From Rhodocyclaceae bacterium UBA5602 (GTDB taxonomy: Bacteria > Pseudomonadota > Gammaproteobacteria > Burkholderiales > Rhodocyclaceae): DNA of 27,481 bases. Shown piece after piece: positions 1 to 7,835 of the stretch (the stretch's first letter is position 1; each line of letters starts with the position of its first letter). The notes beneath the pieces are model-generated. The model searched no databases, was not told where the DNA came from, and was given only the letters and a program-made list of their open reading frames with translations. The DNA is taken from assembly GCA_002424865.1 (NCBI GenBank), contig DILC01000070.1, forward strand, positions 1 to 27,481. The letters run 5' to 3'. The position numbers were made by a program, and so were the translations under genes.

Positions 1-1
1 C

Positions 2-1393
2 ATGAATGCCCCTTTATCTGCAGATTCACTCAAGCAAGGCAAGCTGCATCAATTACTGAGGGATCTGGAAAGCCAAGTTGTCGTCAATGGTCCGGGTGAC
101 ATCGTTCTCGGCGCGCGCAACATCTACACGGATCCGGCATTGTTTGAGCTTGAACTGGAATACATGATTGAAGGCGGCTGGGTGTATGCCGCCCATGAAA
201 GCCAATTGCCGAATGCCAATGATTACTTCACCATCAACGTGGGCCGCCAGCCGGTAGTCCTTACCCGGGACGCCGAAGGCAACGTGCATGGCTTCCTGAA
301 TGCCTGCGCACACCGCGGCGCAAAACTGGTCCGCCATACCAAAGGCAATCAGAAAGTGCATATGTGCATGTTTCATGGTTGGTGTTTCAATCCCAAGGGC
401 GAACTCATCAACGTGACCGATGAAAGCGAAGGCGCCTATCCTCCGGGATTTGACCGCAAAAACCTGGGCCTGACGCCGGTAGCGAAACTCGAAAGCTACC
501 GCGGGTTCATCTGGGTCAGCCTGAATGACGACGTGCCTCCATTAAAGGACTACCTTAACGGTTCAACCACGTTCATCGACCTGTTGGCCGACCAGTCCCC
601 TACGGGCGAACTTGAAGTCTTGCCGGGCGAAACCACCTACATCTATCAAGGAAACTGGAAGCTGCAAGCAGAAAATGGACTGGATGGATACCATGTCAAA
701 GCCACGCACGGCAACTACCTGATGACTGTTGGGCGGAGAGCCAAGGGGCAATCCGCCAATGAGACCAAAACCCTTGACATTGGCAAGTTCGATAAGGCGG
801 CTAACGGGTTTTATGCCTTCGATCAAGGACATGCGATCCTCTATGCTGCTTATCCGAATTTTCAGGATCGGCCGAACTTCGAGTTTCGGGACATGTATCT
901 GGAAAAACATGGCGAAGCCCGTGCGGTTTGGATGACGGAGCGGATGCGTAATCTGATGTTGATGCCCAATGTCTTTCTCATGGACCAGATGAGCACTCAG
1001 ATTCGCATATTCCGGCCATTAGCCGTTGATCGTACCGAAGTGACCACTTACTGCATTGCCCCAAAGGGCGAAAGCGCAGCGGCCCGTGAAAACCGGCTAC
1101 GGCAATATGAAGACTTCTTTAATGCCAGCGGCATGGCTACCCCTGATGATCTGGCAGAATTCCGCAACTGTCAGATTGGTTATCAGGCCAAGGCGGCTCC
1201 TTTCAGCGATATTTCGCGTGGCCAGCCACGCTGGACACGTGGCGTTAATGCAGTAGGCCAGGCAATTGGGGTTAAAGCGCGCATGAGTAGTGAACAGGTT
1301 GCCGACGAAGGCATTTATGTCAGTATTCTTGAAGAATGGTCGCGGCGTATGCGCGAGATTGTGCAAAAAGAACTACAAAGGAGCGGAAAATGA
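2..1393 (+). CDS. Rieske aromatic-ring-hydroxylating dioxygenase, large (alpha) subunit, benzoate-dioxygenase-like
   Basis: Catalytic subunit that inserts both atoms of O2 into an aromatic ring to give a cis-dihydrodiol. The N-terminal Rieske [2Fe-2S] domain shows C102-x-H104 and C122-x2-H125. The catalytic domain shows the mononuclear-iron motif with H231 and H236, preceded by ENGLDGYH (224-231), and an acidic third ligand at D382 or D383 in the TPDDLAEFR stretch typical of BenA-type enzymes. The length (463 aa) is near that of BenA (about 450) and longer than terephthalate TphA2 (about 413). The first ATG is at base 2, so upstream signals lie outside the window and the start is provisional. 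It overlaps the small-subunit gene by ATGA. The family is certain. The substrate is not: an aromatic carboxylate (benzoate, phthalate or terephthalate type) is my inference from the subtype and the PdxA-like gene downstream. Confidence 0.93.
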   Translation: MNAPLSADSLKQGKLHQLLRDLESQVVVNGPGDIVLGARNIYTDPALFELELEYMIEGGWVYAAHESQLPNANDYFTINVGRQPVVLTRDAEGNVHGFLNACAHRGAKLVRHTKGNQKVHMCMFHGWCFNPKGELINVTDESEGAYPPGFDRKNLGLTPVAKLESYRGFIWVSLNDDVPPLKDYLNGSTTFIDLLADQSPTGELEVLPGETTYIYQGNWKLQAENGLDGYHVKATHGNYLMTVGRRAKGQSANETKTLDIGKFDKAANGFYAFDQGHAILYAAYPNFQDRPNFEFRDMYLEKHGEARAVWMTERMRNLMLMPNVFLMDQMSTQIRIFRPLAVDRTEVTTYCIAPKGESAAARENRLRQYEDFFNASGMATPDDLAEFRNCQIGYQAKAAPFSDISRGQPRWTRGVNAVGQAIGVKARMSSEQVADEGIYVSILEEWSRRMREIVQKELQRSGK

Positions 1394-1914
1394 ATGCTGT
1401 TGTCAATGAACACCCCCATCACACAGTGACTGTGGCTGCCTGGCATTCCGTGGTGCGGTTTTTGGGCCAGGAAGCCAAGCAGTTGGACGATAAAAACTGG
1501 GATGCCTGGTTGGATCTTTATTCGCCGGATGTGGAATACTGGGTGCCGGCTTGGGACAGTGATGGTACGTTAGTGACTGATCCAACCAAGCATGTTTCTT
1601 TGATTTACTACAAAAATCGTGGTGGACTGGAAGATCGTGTTTTCCGTATTCGCACAGGGCGCTCTGCATCGAGTACGCCTTTGGCGCGTACGGTGCACCA
1701 CTTTCAGTTGATTGACTTGAGTGAGCCAGGCGATGTGGTTTTGGCGCGCACCAATTGGCGTGTGGATAGCGTGACGGATCACGAAGTGCGTAGTTACTTC
1801 GGTACAGCCTATTACACACTCAAGCCACACAACGACACATGGCTGATCACGGCCAAGAAAACCGTTGTCCTGAATGACCGCATCGATCAAGTTCTCGATG
1901 TTTTTCATATCTAA
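1390..1914 (+). CDS. Aromatic-ring-hydroxylating dioxygenase, small (beta) subunit
   Basis: A 174-residue structural subunit that forms the alpha3beta3 oxygenase with the upstream gene. It has the cone-shaped NTF2-like fold of this family and carries the family features: an N-terminal helix, a DxxWLDLYxxDVEYWVP segment near residues 36-52, and a central RTGRxASSTPLARTVHHF region (89-106). BenB-type subunits are about 160 aa, so the length fits. I chose the ATG at 1390, which overlaps the alpha stop as ATGA and sits 6 nt after a good ribosome site, AAAGGAG (1377-1383). A longer frame reading back to 1336 would run inside the alpha gene and lacks such a site. The overlap implies translational coupling. 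Confidence 0.92.
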   Translation: MNAVVNEHPHHTVTVAAWHSVVRFLGQEAKQLDDKNWDAWLDLYSPDVEYWVPAWDSDGTLVTDPTKHVSLIYYKNRGGLEDRVFRIRTGRSASSTPLARTVHHFQLIDLSEPGDVVLARTNWRVDSVTDHEVRSYFGTAYYTLKPHNDTWLITAKKTVVLNDRIDQVLDVFHI

Positions 1915-1943
1915 ATGCCCGTCCATATCATCGAGGATGCTAG

Positions 1944-2948
1944 ATGTCTAATGCGCTAAAAGATCGGCCTGCTGTCGGTATTGTGATTGGTGACCCTGCA
2001 GGCATTGGCCCCGAGGTCATTGCCAAGTCGTGGCTCACCGGAAAATTGCATGAAGCTTGTCGCCCGGTGCTGATTGGCAGTGCCGCGGCGATGGAGCGCG
2101 CCTTGGGTTTTATCGGCAAAAAGGCGAGCATAAATGTCATCACAGATCCGTCAAAAGTGATTTCTGACTTGGCGGACCAGGTGGAGACGCTGGATATTCT
2201 GGACACTGGCCGCATGCAGGGGGATGCCTTGCCTCTGGGCGAGGATACCGCAGTGGGTGGGCGTGTGAGTGCTGAATGGCTGGAAGAGGCGGATCAATTG
2301 GCACGTAGCGGCGTGTTTGCCGCAACCGTCATGGGGCCGATTAGCACTGGTTCCATGAAAATGGCCGGCACGCTGGACAAGGTAGTCAGCCCAACCCCGG
2401 GAGAGAGTTATTTATTGCTGATTTCAGGTCCTTTGCGTGTGGCGCATGTCACAGACCACATTCCCTTGCGTGAAGTATGCGATTTGCTGACCAAGGATTT
2501 GGTGGCTGTCACCCTGCGCAAGCTCAATGCCGCGATGCAAAGCTGGGGAATTGCCAAGCCGCGGATCGTGGTTGCTGGGTTAAATGCGCATGCGATGGGA
2601 CGCGAGGACAAGGAGCAAATTGCCCCAGCTGTTGAGCAGGCACGTGCCGAGGGGATTGATGCTACGGGGCCGATAAGCCCGGATACCGTGTTCCGCCAAT
2701 GTATTGAAGGGCGATACGATATCGTGTTGGCGATGTATCACGACCAAGGCCACATCGCGATTAAAACCTGGGGTTTTTCTGGCAACAGCGCCATTATCCT
2801 GGGGCCTCCCTACACGCATTTGTCTGTTGCGCACGGAACGGCTTTTGATATTGTGGGCAAAAATATCGCTGATCACACAATGATGCAAAGTGCGATTGTC
2901 ACCGGTGCTTATTTAGCGGCGGGAAGGGGTTTTCCGGCTGAAAAGTAA
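1944..2948 (+). CDS. PdxA-family dehydrogenase, probable cis-dihydrodiol-carboxylate dehydrogenase (TphB-like)
   Basis: A 334-residue member of the metal- and NAD-dependent PdxA family (4-hydroxythreonine-4-phosphate dehydrogenase and relatives). Visible marks are GDPAGIGPE near the N-terminus (16-24), the three expected metal-ligand histidines at H172 (DHIPLRE), H216 (LNAHAMG) and H266 (MYHDQGH), and the C-terminal HLSVAHGTAFDIVGK block (292-306). The ATG at 1944 has GAGG 7 nt upstream. It lies 29 bp after the dioxygenase small subunit and before its reductase, the same order as tphA2-A3-B-A1. TphB is a PdxA-family enzyme that oxidatively decarboxylates a carboxylated cis-diol, so a role in rearomatising the dioxygenase product is likely. 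A true pyridoxal biosynthesis role is less likely because no other pdx gene or ksgA is nearby. Confidence 0.87.
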   Translation: MSNALKDRPAVGIVIGDPAGIGPEVIAKSWLTGKLHEACRPVLIGSAAAMERALGFIGKKASINVITDPSKVISDLADQVETLDILDTGRMQGDALPLGEDTAVGGRVSAEWLEEADQLARSGVFAATVMGPISTGSMKMAGTLDKVVSPTPGESYLLLISGPLRVAHVTDHIPLREVCDLLTKDLVAVTLRKLNAAMQSWGIAKPRIVVAGLNAHAMGREDKEQIAPAVEQARAEGIDATGPISPDTVFRQCIEGRYDIVLAMYHDQGHIAIKTWGFSGNSAIILGPPYTHLSVAHGTAFDIVGKNIADHTMMQSAIVTGAYLAAGRGFPAEK

Positions 2949-2962
2949 ACGTCGGCCAATTG

Positions 2963-2996
2963 AGCCAACTGCGTCTCTGACGGGTTGGCTTTTTTG
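2963..2996 (+). terminator. Rho-independent terminator between the PdxA-like gene and the reductase
   Basis: Perfect 7-bp stem AGCCAAC (2963-2969) with GTTGGCT (2984-2990), a 14-nt loop and then TTTTTG. It begins 15 bp after the PdxA-like stop codon. It would reduce or stop transcription into the reductase gene unless a promoter lies in 2997-3077, where I see no convincing -35/-10 pair. Confidence 0.75.
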
Positions 2997-3077
2997 TTTC
3001 TGCACCCGCGCATGCTGCGTCTTCAGGCATGGAAAGCGGTTTTTGAAGTTAGGCATAGCTAAAGGTTGATTAACAAC

Positions 3078-4151
3078 ATGTTTGGTCTTTTCAAGAAAAA
3101 ACCCAAGGGTCCCGCAACGGTTCGTGTCGAGCCCCTGGGCATTGAGATCGAAGTGCCTGCCGGGCAGAGCATGTTGCAGGCAGTGCTGGAAGCCGGTTAC
3201 GACTTTCCGCATAGCTGCAAGGTGGGCACTTGCATGTCGTGCCGCTGCCGCTTGATTTCCGGCAAGGTGAATGCGATTCGAGATTTCTCTTACGTATTGA
3301 GCGGTGAAGAATTACGCGCTGGCTATATATTGGCTTGCCAGGCAAAAGTGCCGGCGGGAACCCAGGCCGTGATTGAAATGAATATCGATCCCAACCGCCC
3401 ACAATATGAGCTGGTTACAGCCTCAGGTGTCATTGCTTCACAGCAAGCGCTCACGCACGATATTGTTGAGCTGAAAATCAAGCTCAATGATGCGGGCACG
3501 GCAATTGATTACGCAGCAGGACAATATGCCAGTTTGCGGCGCGCAGGTTTGGAACGCGACCGGGAGTATTCTTTTGCCACGGCGCCAGTGGCTGGTGGCT
3601 CGCGTGATTTGACATTCTTTATCCGGCACGTACCCGGGGGCCAATTCACCGATTGGCTATTCGCGGAATCGCGCGTAGGTGAGCCATTGCAAGTCAGCGG
3701 CCCGGGCGGTGACTTCTGGTTGCGCCCAAGTGATGCGCCCCTGGTGATGATTGCCGGTGGTAGTGGCTTGGCGCCTGTTTTATGCATTTTGGAAGCATCC
3801 TTGCGAGAAGGCAGCCAGCGCGATGTGATGTTCCTGTTCGGCGCGCGCGCTCAACGAGACCTTTATCAGCTGGATGCAATCAATAAAATCGCTGCCCAGT
3901 GGAAGGGTAATTTCAAATTCATGCCCATCCTTTCAGATGAGCCCGCGGATAGTGGTTGGCAAGGTGCCCGTGGCCTGGTGACGGAATATCTTGTGCCAGC
4001 GCATATCCCTGAACTGGGTGCGCGCCATGCGTACTTGTGTGGCCCGCCACGCATGATTGATGCGGCGATGATTCAGCTGTATGCCGCAGGGATAGCCGAA
4101 GATAATATCCACTACGACAAGTTCCTGGATGCCGGCAGTTTGCCGACTTGA
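3078..4151 (+). CDS. Oxygenase electron-transfer reductase: [2Fe-2S] ferredoxin - FAD - NAD(P) domains
   Basis: A 357-residue reductase of the BenC/XylZ/TphA1 layout (class IB) that passes electrons from NADH through FAD and a plant-type [2Fe-2S] cluster to the Rieske oxygenase. The cluster cysteines are C47, C52, C55 and C87. The FAD-binding motif is REYSFA (162-167), the nicotinamide-binding motif MIAGGSGLAP (224-233) and the C-terminal CGPP (321-324). I chose the ATG at 3078. A TTG at 3066 is in frame but directly abuts the only purine-rich site (AAAGG, 3061-3065), which suits 3078 better, though its 12-nt spacing is long. The gene follows the dioxygenase genes and the PdxA-like gene across a 129-bp gap with a terminator. 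Partnership with the dioxygenase is inferred from neighbourhood and domain type. Confidence 0.92.
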   Translation: MFGLFKKKPKGPATVRVEPLGIEIEVPAGQSMLQAVLEAGYDFPHSCKVGTCMSCRCRLISGKVNAIRDFSYVLSGEELRAGYILACQAKVPAGTQAVIEMNIDPNRPQYELVTASGVIASQQALTHDIVELKIKLNDAGTAIDYAAGQYASLRRAGLERDREYSFATAPVAGGSRDLTFFIRHVPGGQFTDWLFAESRVGEPLQVSGPGGDFWLRPSDAPLVMIAGGSGLAPVLCILEASLREGSQRDVMFLFGARAQRDLYQLDAINKIAAQWKGNFKFMPILSDEPADSGWQGARGLVTEYLVPAHIPELGARHAYLCGPPRMIDAAMIQLYAAGIAEDNIHYDKFLDAGSLPT

Positions 4152-4167
4152 TTTTGCGCCATGAAAC

Positions 4168-4191
4168 CTTGCCAACGCTTGCGCTGGCAAG
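4168..4191 (+). other. Intergenic hairpin downstream of the reductase gene
   Basis: CTTGCCA (4168-4174) pairs perfectly with TGGCAAG (4185-4191), and the loop itself contains CGC-TT-GCG. There is no T-run after it, so it is not a classical terminator. It may stabilise the 3' end of the reductase mRNA. It lies 33 bp before the first copy of the 25-bp dispersed repeat. Confidence 0.5.
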
Positions 4192-4223
4192 CGATGCTGG
4201 CGAGTGAATCATGAGGCGCGTGA

Positions 4224-4248
4224 AAAAGTCGGCGCTGGCGAGACGGCG
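4224..4248 (+). repeat. 25-bp dispersed repeat, copy A (intergenic)
   Basis: Matches the consensus AAAAGTCGGCGCTGGCG + two free bases + ACGGCG without mismatch (free bases AG). It lies in the 144-bp gap between the reductase and the AEC carrier. One of six copies in the window; the others are at 10420, 14921, 17942, 20246 and 22896. Confidence 0.85.
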
Positions 4249-4295
4249 GCATTGTCGTTTTCCTTGTATGCACTTGTTGTCAGGCACGAATTGTC

Positions 4296-5252
4296 ATGCT
4301 CTCTGATCTGCTGATCTCCCTGGAACGGGGTGTGGCGCCGCTCATCGCGCTGATTTTTCTTGGCTTCCTGTGGCGCATCAAAACGCCTGCCGGCCTTTCA
4401 GTGATGGATACGCGACGCACGATCAATGCGCTCGTGCTCTACCTGTTTTATCCCGGACTGGCATTTGATGTGATCAGTCGGGCACACTTCGGGCTGGAAG
4501 TCATTTGGGTGCCGCTGTCCGTCTGGGTGAGCCTTTTGGCGGCGTTGGGCGTGGGTTGGTTGGTGTTTGCACGTTACCGTACCGCTTGGGGGCTCACAGC
4601 GCCGGGGCTAGGTGCTTTGCTGATTGCAGGCTCTTTTGGCAATATCCTCTCGATGGGCATTGCCGTGTTGCAGTCGCTGTTTGGCCCGGATGCCGCGCGC
4701 TATGCGATTTACGCTGACGTGCTGGGGATTTCCATCTTGTTTTGGACGCTGGGCGCGGGTATGGCGGCCGTGCTGGGCGCGAAGGATCAGGCTTTTCGGC
4801 TCGGTGCGTTTGCGCTCACTTTGCTTAAGATGCCTCCAATTTGGGCATTTTTTGCGGGATTGATGTTCAACTTGCTGGCGATTCCCGTGCCAGAATGGCT
4901 TAAAACAACGTCTCATTTGCTAGGTCAGGCAGTGGTGCCCTCCATGCTGCTCACCGTGGGCATGTCGATTTCTCTCGCGACTGTCCGGCGCTCGCCCAAG
5001 ATGATATTGACCGCCAGCGCAATCAAGCTGGTTGTGATGCCTGCGCTTGTTGCGGCTATCGTCTTGCCTGTATTGGGCATGAGCGAAATGACGCAGGTGA
5101 TGATACTGCTGGCTGGGATGCCCACCATGATGGCGACCGTTTTGCTGGCGGAACGCTTTGGGCTCGATACAGAGTTGCTGGCTGCAGTGATGGTGGTGTC
5201 AACGTTGGGATTTTTCTTTACCTTGCCGGTGATGGTGATATTGCTGCTCTGA
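4296..5252 (+). CDS. AEC-family (auxin efflux carrier-like) membrane transporter
   Basis: A 318-residue integral inner-membrane protein with about ten hydrophobic segments and a central polar loop, the architecture of the AEC/MdcF family, whose members move small carboxylates. The C-terminal block AGMPTMMATVLLAERFG followed by VVSTLGFFFTLPV matches the family's signature region, and the SFGNILSMG segment (about 111-119) matches the conserved N-terminal half. The start at 4296 has only a weak ribosome site. It sits 144 bp after the dioxygenase reductase, so uptake or export of an aromatic or dicarboxylic acid linked to that pathway is plausible but is inferred only from position. The substrate is unknown. 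Confidence 0.82.
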   Translation: MLSDLLISLERGVAPLIALIFLGFLWRIKTPAGLSVMDTRRTINALVLYLFYPGLAFDVISRAHFGLEVIWVPLSVWVSLLAALGVGWLVFARYRTAWGLTAPGLGALLIAGSFGNILSMGIAVLQSLFGPDAARYAIYADVLGISILFWTLGAGMAAVLGAKDQAFRLGAFALTLLKMPPIWAFFAGLMFNLLAIPVPEWLKTTSHLLGQAVVPSMLLTVGMSISLATVRRSPKMILTASAIKLVVMPALVAAIVLPVLGMSEMTQVMILLAGMPTMMATVLLAERFGLDTELLAAVMVVSTLGFFFTLPVMVILLL

Positions 5253-5338
5253 AATCGTTGGTATGCAGCGAGGTTTTGAGTATTAACCCGTGAATGAACT
5301 TTTTATCAATCCTGATCCGACTAAATCTGGAATAAGAA

Positions 5339-5932
5339 ATGACATCCTTGCGCGCACTGAAACTCCCTTCTTTGATCTCTTCATTACTCCTGCTGGCGAC
5401 AACAGCGCACGCTGATACCTATGAGGTGGATAACCGACACACTTTTCCAGTATTTGAAATCGAGCATTATTCGTTGAGCATTCAACGTGGCAGGTTTAAT
5501 AAAACCACGGGCGTGATTCAATACGACAAAGAGAAAAGACGGGTGGCCGCAGAGATTACGATTGATGCCAAGTCTGTCGATATGGGGCTGGCTGATCGGG
5601 ATGAACTCATGCGAAGCGAAAAGTTTTTGCATACGGAAAAGTTTCCGGCCATCCGCTTTGTGATTCCGGAATTTCAGTTGTCAGACTCTGCCAAGGTCAA
5701 TTTCATTCCAGGCCAGCTTACTTTGCATGGTGTCACCCAACCGGTGACGATCGCTGCGCAGATCAGTTGCGGCCAGCCGCCACAGCTCGCCCGGGAGACT
5801 TGCGGCGCCAATATTGAAACCACGATCAAACGATCCGACTTTGGCATGGCTTTTGGCCTCCCTGGTATCGGCGACGAAGTGAATATCATTGCATCGGTAG
5901 AAGCATTTAAAGTTGCGCAAAAAGTGAAGTAA
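5339..5932 (+). CDS. YceI-family periplasmic lipocalin-like protein
   Basis: A 197-residue exported protein. The N-terminus has basic residues and the hydrophobic stretch LPSLISSLLLLATT, ending in an AHA signal-peptidase site (cleavage after A25). The mature part begins DTYEVDNRHTFPVFEIEH and shows the YceI pattern: a region with a GRFNKTTG turn, DAKSVDMG, and the phrase LTLHGVTQPV before the final strands. YceI proteins form a beta-barrel that binds polyisoprenoid-like lipids, and their physiological role is poorly defined. Two cysteines about 14 residues apart near the C-terminus could form a disulfide. It follows the AEC carrier by 86 bp on the same strand and precedes the membrane hydroxylase. 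Any involvement in hydrophobic-substrate handling is speculation. Confidence 0.88.
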   Translation: MTSLRALKLPSLISSLLLLATTAHADTYEVDNRHTFPVFEIEHYSLSIQRGRFNKTTGVIQYDKEKRRVAAEITIDAKSVDMGLADRDELMRSEKFLHTEKFPAIRFVIPEFQLSDSAKVNFIPGQLTLHGVTQPVTIAAQISCGQPPQLARETCGANIETTIKRSDFGMAFGLPGIGDEVNIIASVEAFKVAQKVK

Positions 5933-6045
5933 TTCGGCATAGGATGTCGTGTTTTGCATAGGTTGAGTGCTGTTAAAGGTATAGGGTGCATGTATTCCAA
6001 TCATTCATAAAATTAATAATAATGCATCAAAAGATCACTCTTGGT

Positions 6046-6051
6046 TATAAT
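6046..6051 (+). promoter_or_regulatory. Candidate -10 box (TATAAT) upstream of the membrane hydroxylase gene
   Basis: A perfect TATAAT lies in an AT-rich stretch of the 287-bp gap before the AlkB/XylM-like gene, about 170 bp from its start. No good -35 hexamer is visible at 16-18 bp, so an activator may be needed if this is real. TGTTTGAT occurs twice further down (6119-6126 and 6191-6198) and could be half-sites of an operator. The evidence is weak. Confidence 0.35.
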
Positions 6052-6219
6052 TTCTTTGTCAGTTGTGCGGGAATTTCATGTGCTGACAAGCAGTTGATAA
6101 TTTAAGTCAAAATCGCTTGTTTGATGGCTGGATGGATTACTTCTGCAATCCTGACCAGGAAGTGGCCGCAAATGACAAATAAGCGACAACTGTTTGATAC
6201 TTAAAAATAAGGAGGATGT

Positions 6220-7335
6220 ATGAAAACCATGGGCGAATATGGCCGGTACCTGATGGCATCGGTGATTGTGTTAATTGGCTTGACTGGCATTTATTATGGC
6301 GGTTATGCCGTATGGGCGGGTTTATTGGCTTTTCTCGTCCTGGCTGCGCTGGATCTGACCGCTGGCAAAGATGCCTCCGCGCGCGGCGGTCCGGGTAAAT
6401 GGTTTTATAACGGCGTACTGTACCTGCCGCTGGTCCCGCTGTATGTCATGTGGATATTTTTTGCCTTTCGGATTGCGGAGGGCAACCTGGGCTTGATCAA
6501 TTCTGTGGGCGCCATCATTTCTGTTTCATTTTTGACGGCCCTGGCGGGTTTGCCCACTGCGCATGAGTTGATGCATCGCAAGCATCCGCTGGAGATTTTT
6601 GCTTCCAGCCTGTATCTCACCTTGGTTGGTTTGCCGATGAATGACTTGTATCACGTCCATGGCCACCATCCCCTGGTTGGAACGCTTGAAGATAGCGATA
6701 CGCCCCGCCGTGGCCAAACGGTGTATGGCTTTGTCTATTCTTCGTTATTTCACGGCACCTTGATCGCTTATGGTATCGAAAAGGCACGGTTAGCCAAATT
6801 AGGACATGGCCCCTTGTGGTGGCGTGGGCGTGTACTTCAGGCATTACTGAGCGTGATTGTCTGGGTGTCGATTTTCTGTTATCTGGCAGGCCCAATGGGG
6901 ATCGTTTACCTGGTCGCGACAGAGGCGGTTACCTTGCTCGTGTTAGGGGGCTTTAACTACACGCAGCACTACGGTATTGTCCGCGCGCCGGGTAGCCCGA
7001 TCTTGCCGCACCATTCGTGGAATCACTTGAACACATTCAGCCGTGCCATCACATTTGAAATCTCGAATCACTCCGAGCATCATCTGGATCCGGACAAGTT
7101 TTACGAGTTGCTGAAAACCTATCCGGAAGCGCCGCAAATGCCCAGTATCGTCCTGTGCTTTTTGGCCTCTTTTATTCCGCCGTTGTGGGAAAAGAAAATT
7201 GCCAAACCCTTGCTCCAGCACTGGGATACGCATTATGCAAATCCGGTCGAGCAGCGTTTGGCGATGGAAGAAAATGCACGCGCTGGATGGCTCCAGTGGG
7301 TTAATCCTAAAGCAGCCCAAGATTCCTTAACCTAG
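6220..7335 (+). CDS. Membrane non-haem di-iron hydroxylase, AlkB/XylM-like
   Basis: A 371-residue membrane monooxygenase that would hydroxylate a methyl group of an alkane or alkyl-aromatic, using electrons from a separate reductase or rubredoxin. Hydrophobic segments cover about 10-46, 64-84 and 92-112, with more at about 205-245. The histidine boxes are HELMHRKH (H115, H119, H122), HVHGHH (H145, H149, H150), NYTQHYG (H250) and NHSEHHLD (H284, H287, H288). Length is close to XylM (369) and shorter than AlkB (about 400). Canonical AlkB boxes read EHxxGHH, NYxEHYG and LQRHxDHH; here the acidic residues of the first two are Y144 and Q249, and LQRH is ISNH, so this is a divergent branch. The start at 6220 follows AAGGAGG (6209-6215). 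No reductase or rubredoxin lies next to it. Confidence 0.85.
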   Translation: MKTMGEYGRYLMASVIVLIGLTGIYYGGYAVWAGLLAFLVLAALDLTAGKDASARGGPGKWFYNGVLYLPLVPLYVMWIFFAFRIAEGNLGLINSVGAIISVSFLTALAGLPTAHELMHRKHPLEIFASSLYLTLVGLPMNDLYHVHGHHPLVGTLEDSDTPRRGQTVYGFVYSSLFHGTLIAYGIEKARLAKLGHGPLWWRGRVLQALLSVIVWVSIFCYLAGPMGIVYLVATEAVTLLVLGGFNYTQHYGIVRAPGSPILPHHSWNHLNTFSRAITFEISNHSEHHLDPDKFYELLKTYPEAPQMPSIVLCFLASFIPPLWEKKIAKPLLQHWDTHYANPVEQRLAMEENARAGWLQWVNPKAAQDSLT

Positions 7336-7446
7336 AAATCCCCGGCAGGGGGACGCAAAAGAGGAAAAGTTCAGTATTCATCAATGGTTCAACGGCATTG
7401 GAAGCGGAAAACCGAGGGTTCCAGGTTTAATTGCCATTTGCAAAAC

Positions 7447-7485
7447 AACGCCGTTTGATTCTGGCAAATCAAACGGCGTTTTTTT
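7447..7485 (+). terminator. Strong, probably bidirectional terminator after the membrane hydroxylase
   Basis: A perfect 14-bp stem (7447-7460 with 7467-7480), loop CTGGCA and TTTTT on the + strand. Read on the - strand, the same stem is followed by GTTTTG, so it can also end the leftward kinase-regulator-DUF465 operon, whose last stop codon is at 7553. The rest of 7336-7552 shows nothing else I can support. Confidence 0.9.
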
Positions 7486-7552
7486 ATCGGGGCTTCGGTC
7501 TTGCTAACCCAGGCTTGTACGTGACGGCGGCTGACTTTTATTGGCCGCCTGG

Positions 7553-7804
7553 CTAGGCATATTCGTTAGGGTCAGGATCGAGCATTTTCTCGATGTTGCG
7601 TATGCTGTCTTTGAGTAACAGCTTGCGTTTTTTCATGCGCCAAATACACAATTCATCGTCTGACGGGTGACGGGACTGTTCTTTTATTGCATCATCAAGC
7701 CGTTGATGCTCTGTACGCAAAAGCTCAAGACGTACACGCAATGCCGCTTCGACAGGGTCATCAGCGGCTGAACTTGGCTTATCGGGCGGTTCTTGATTAT
7801 TCAT
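7553..7804 (-). CDS. DUF465/YdcH-family small protein
   Basis: An 83-residue, highly charged helical protein. It carries the DUF465 pattern: an LRTEHQRLDDAI segment (34-45), a DDELCIWRMKKRKLLLKD segment (49-66), and a predicted helical hairpin of basic and acidic residues. The function of the family is not established. The start codon at 7804 lies 31 bp after the response regulator stop on the same strand, so it is probably the last gene of that operon. Confidence 0.82.
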   Translation of the reverse strand: MNNQEPPDKPSSAADDPVEAALRVRLELLRTEHQRLDDAIKEQSRHPSDDELCIWRMKKRKLLLKDSIRNIEKMLDPDPNEYA

Positions 7805-7835
7805 CGGATGGGTAGCCGTTCCAGCTTATCCAAAA

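Noticed and set aside
6216..6398. ATG at 6216 giving a 60-codon frame at the start of the membrane hydroxylase gene
   Set aside because: It is closer to the same AAGGAGG but its frame contains no domain. The frame from 6220 gives the full hydroxylase.
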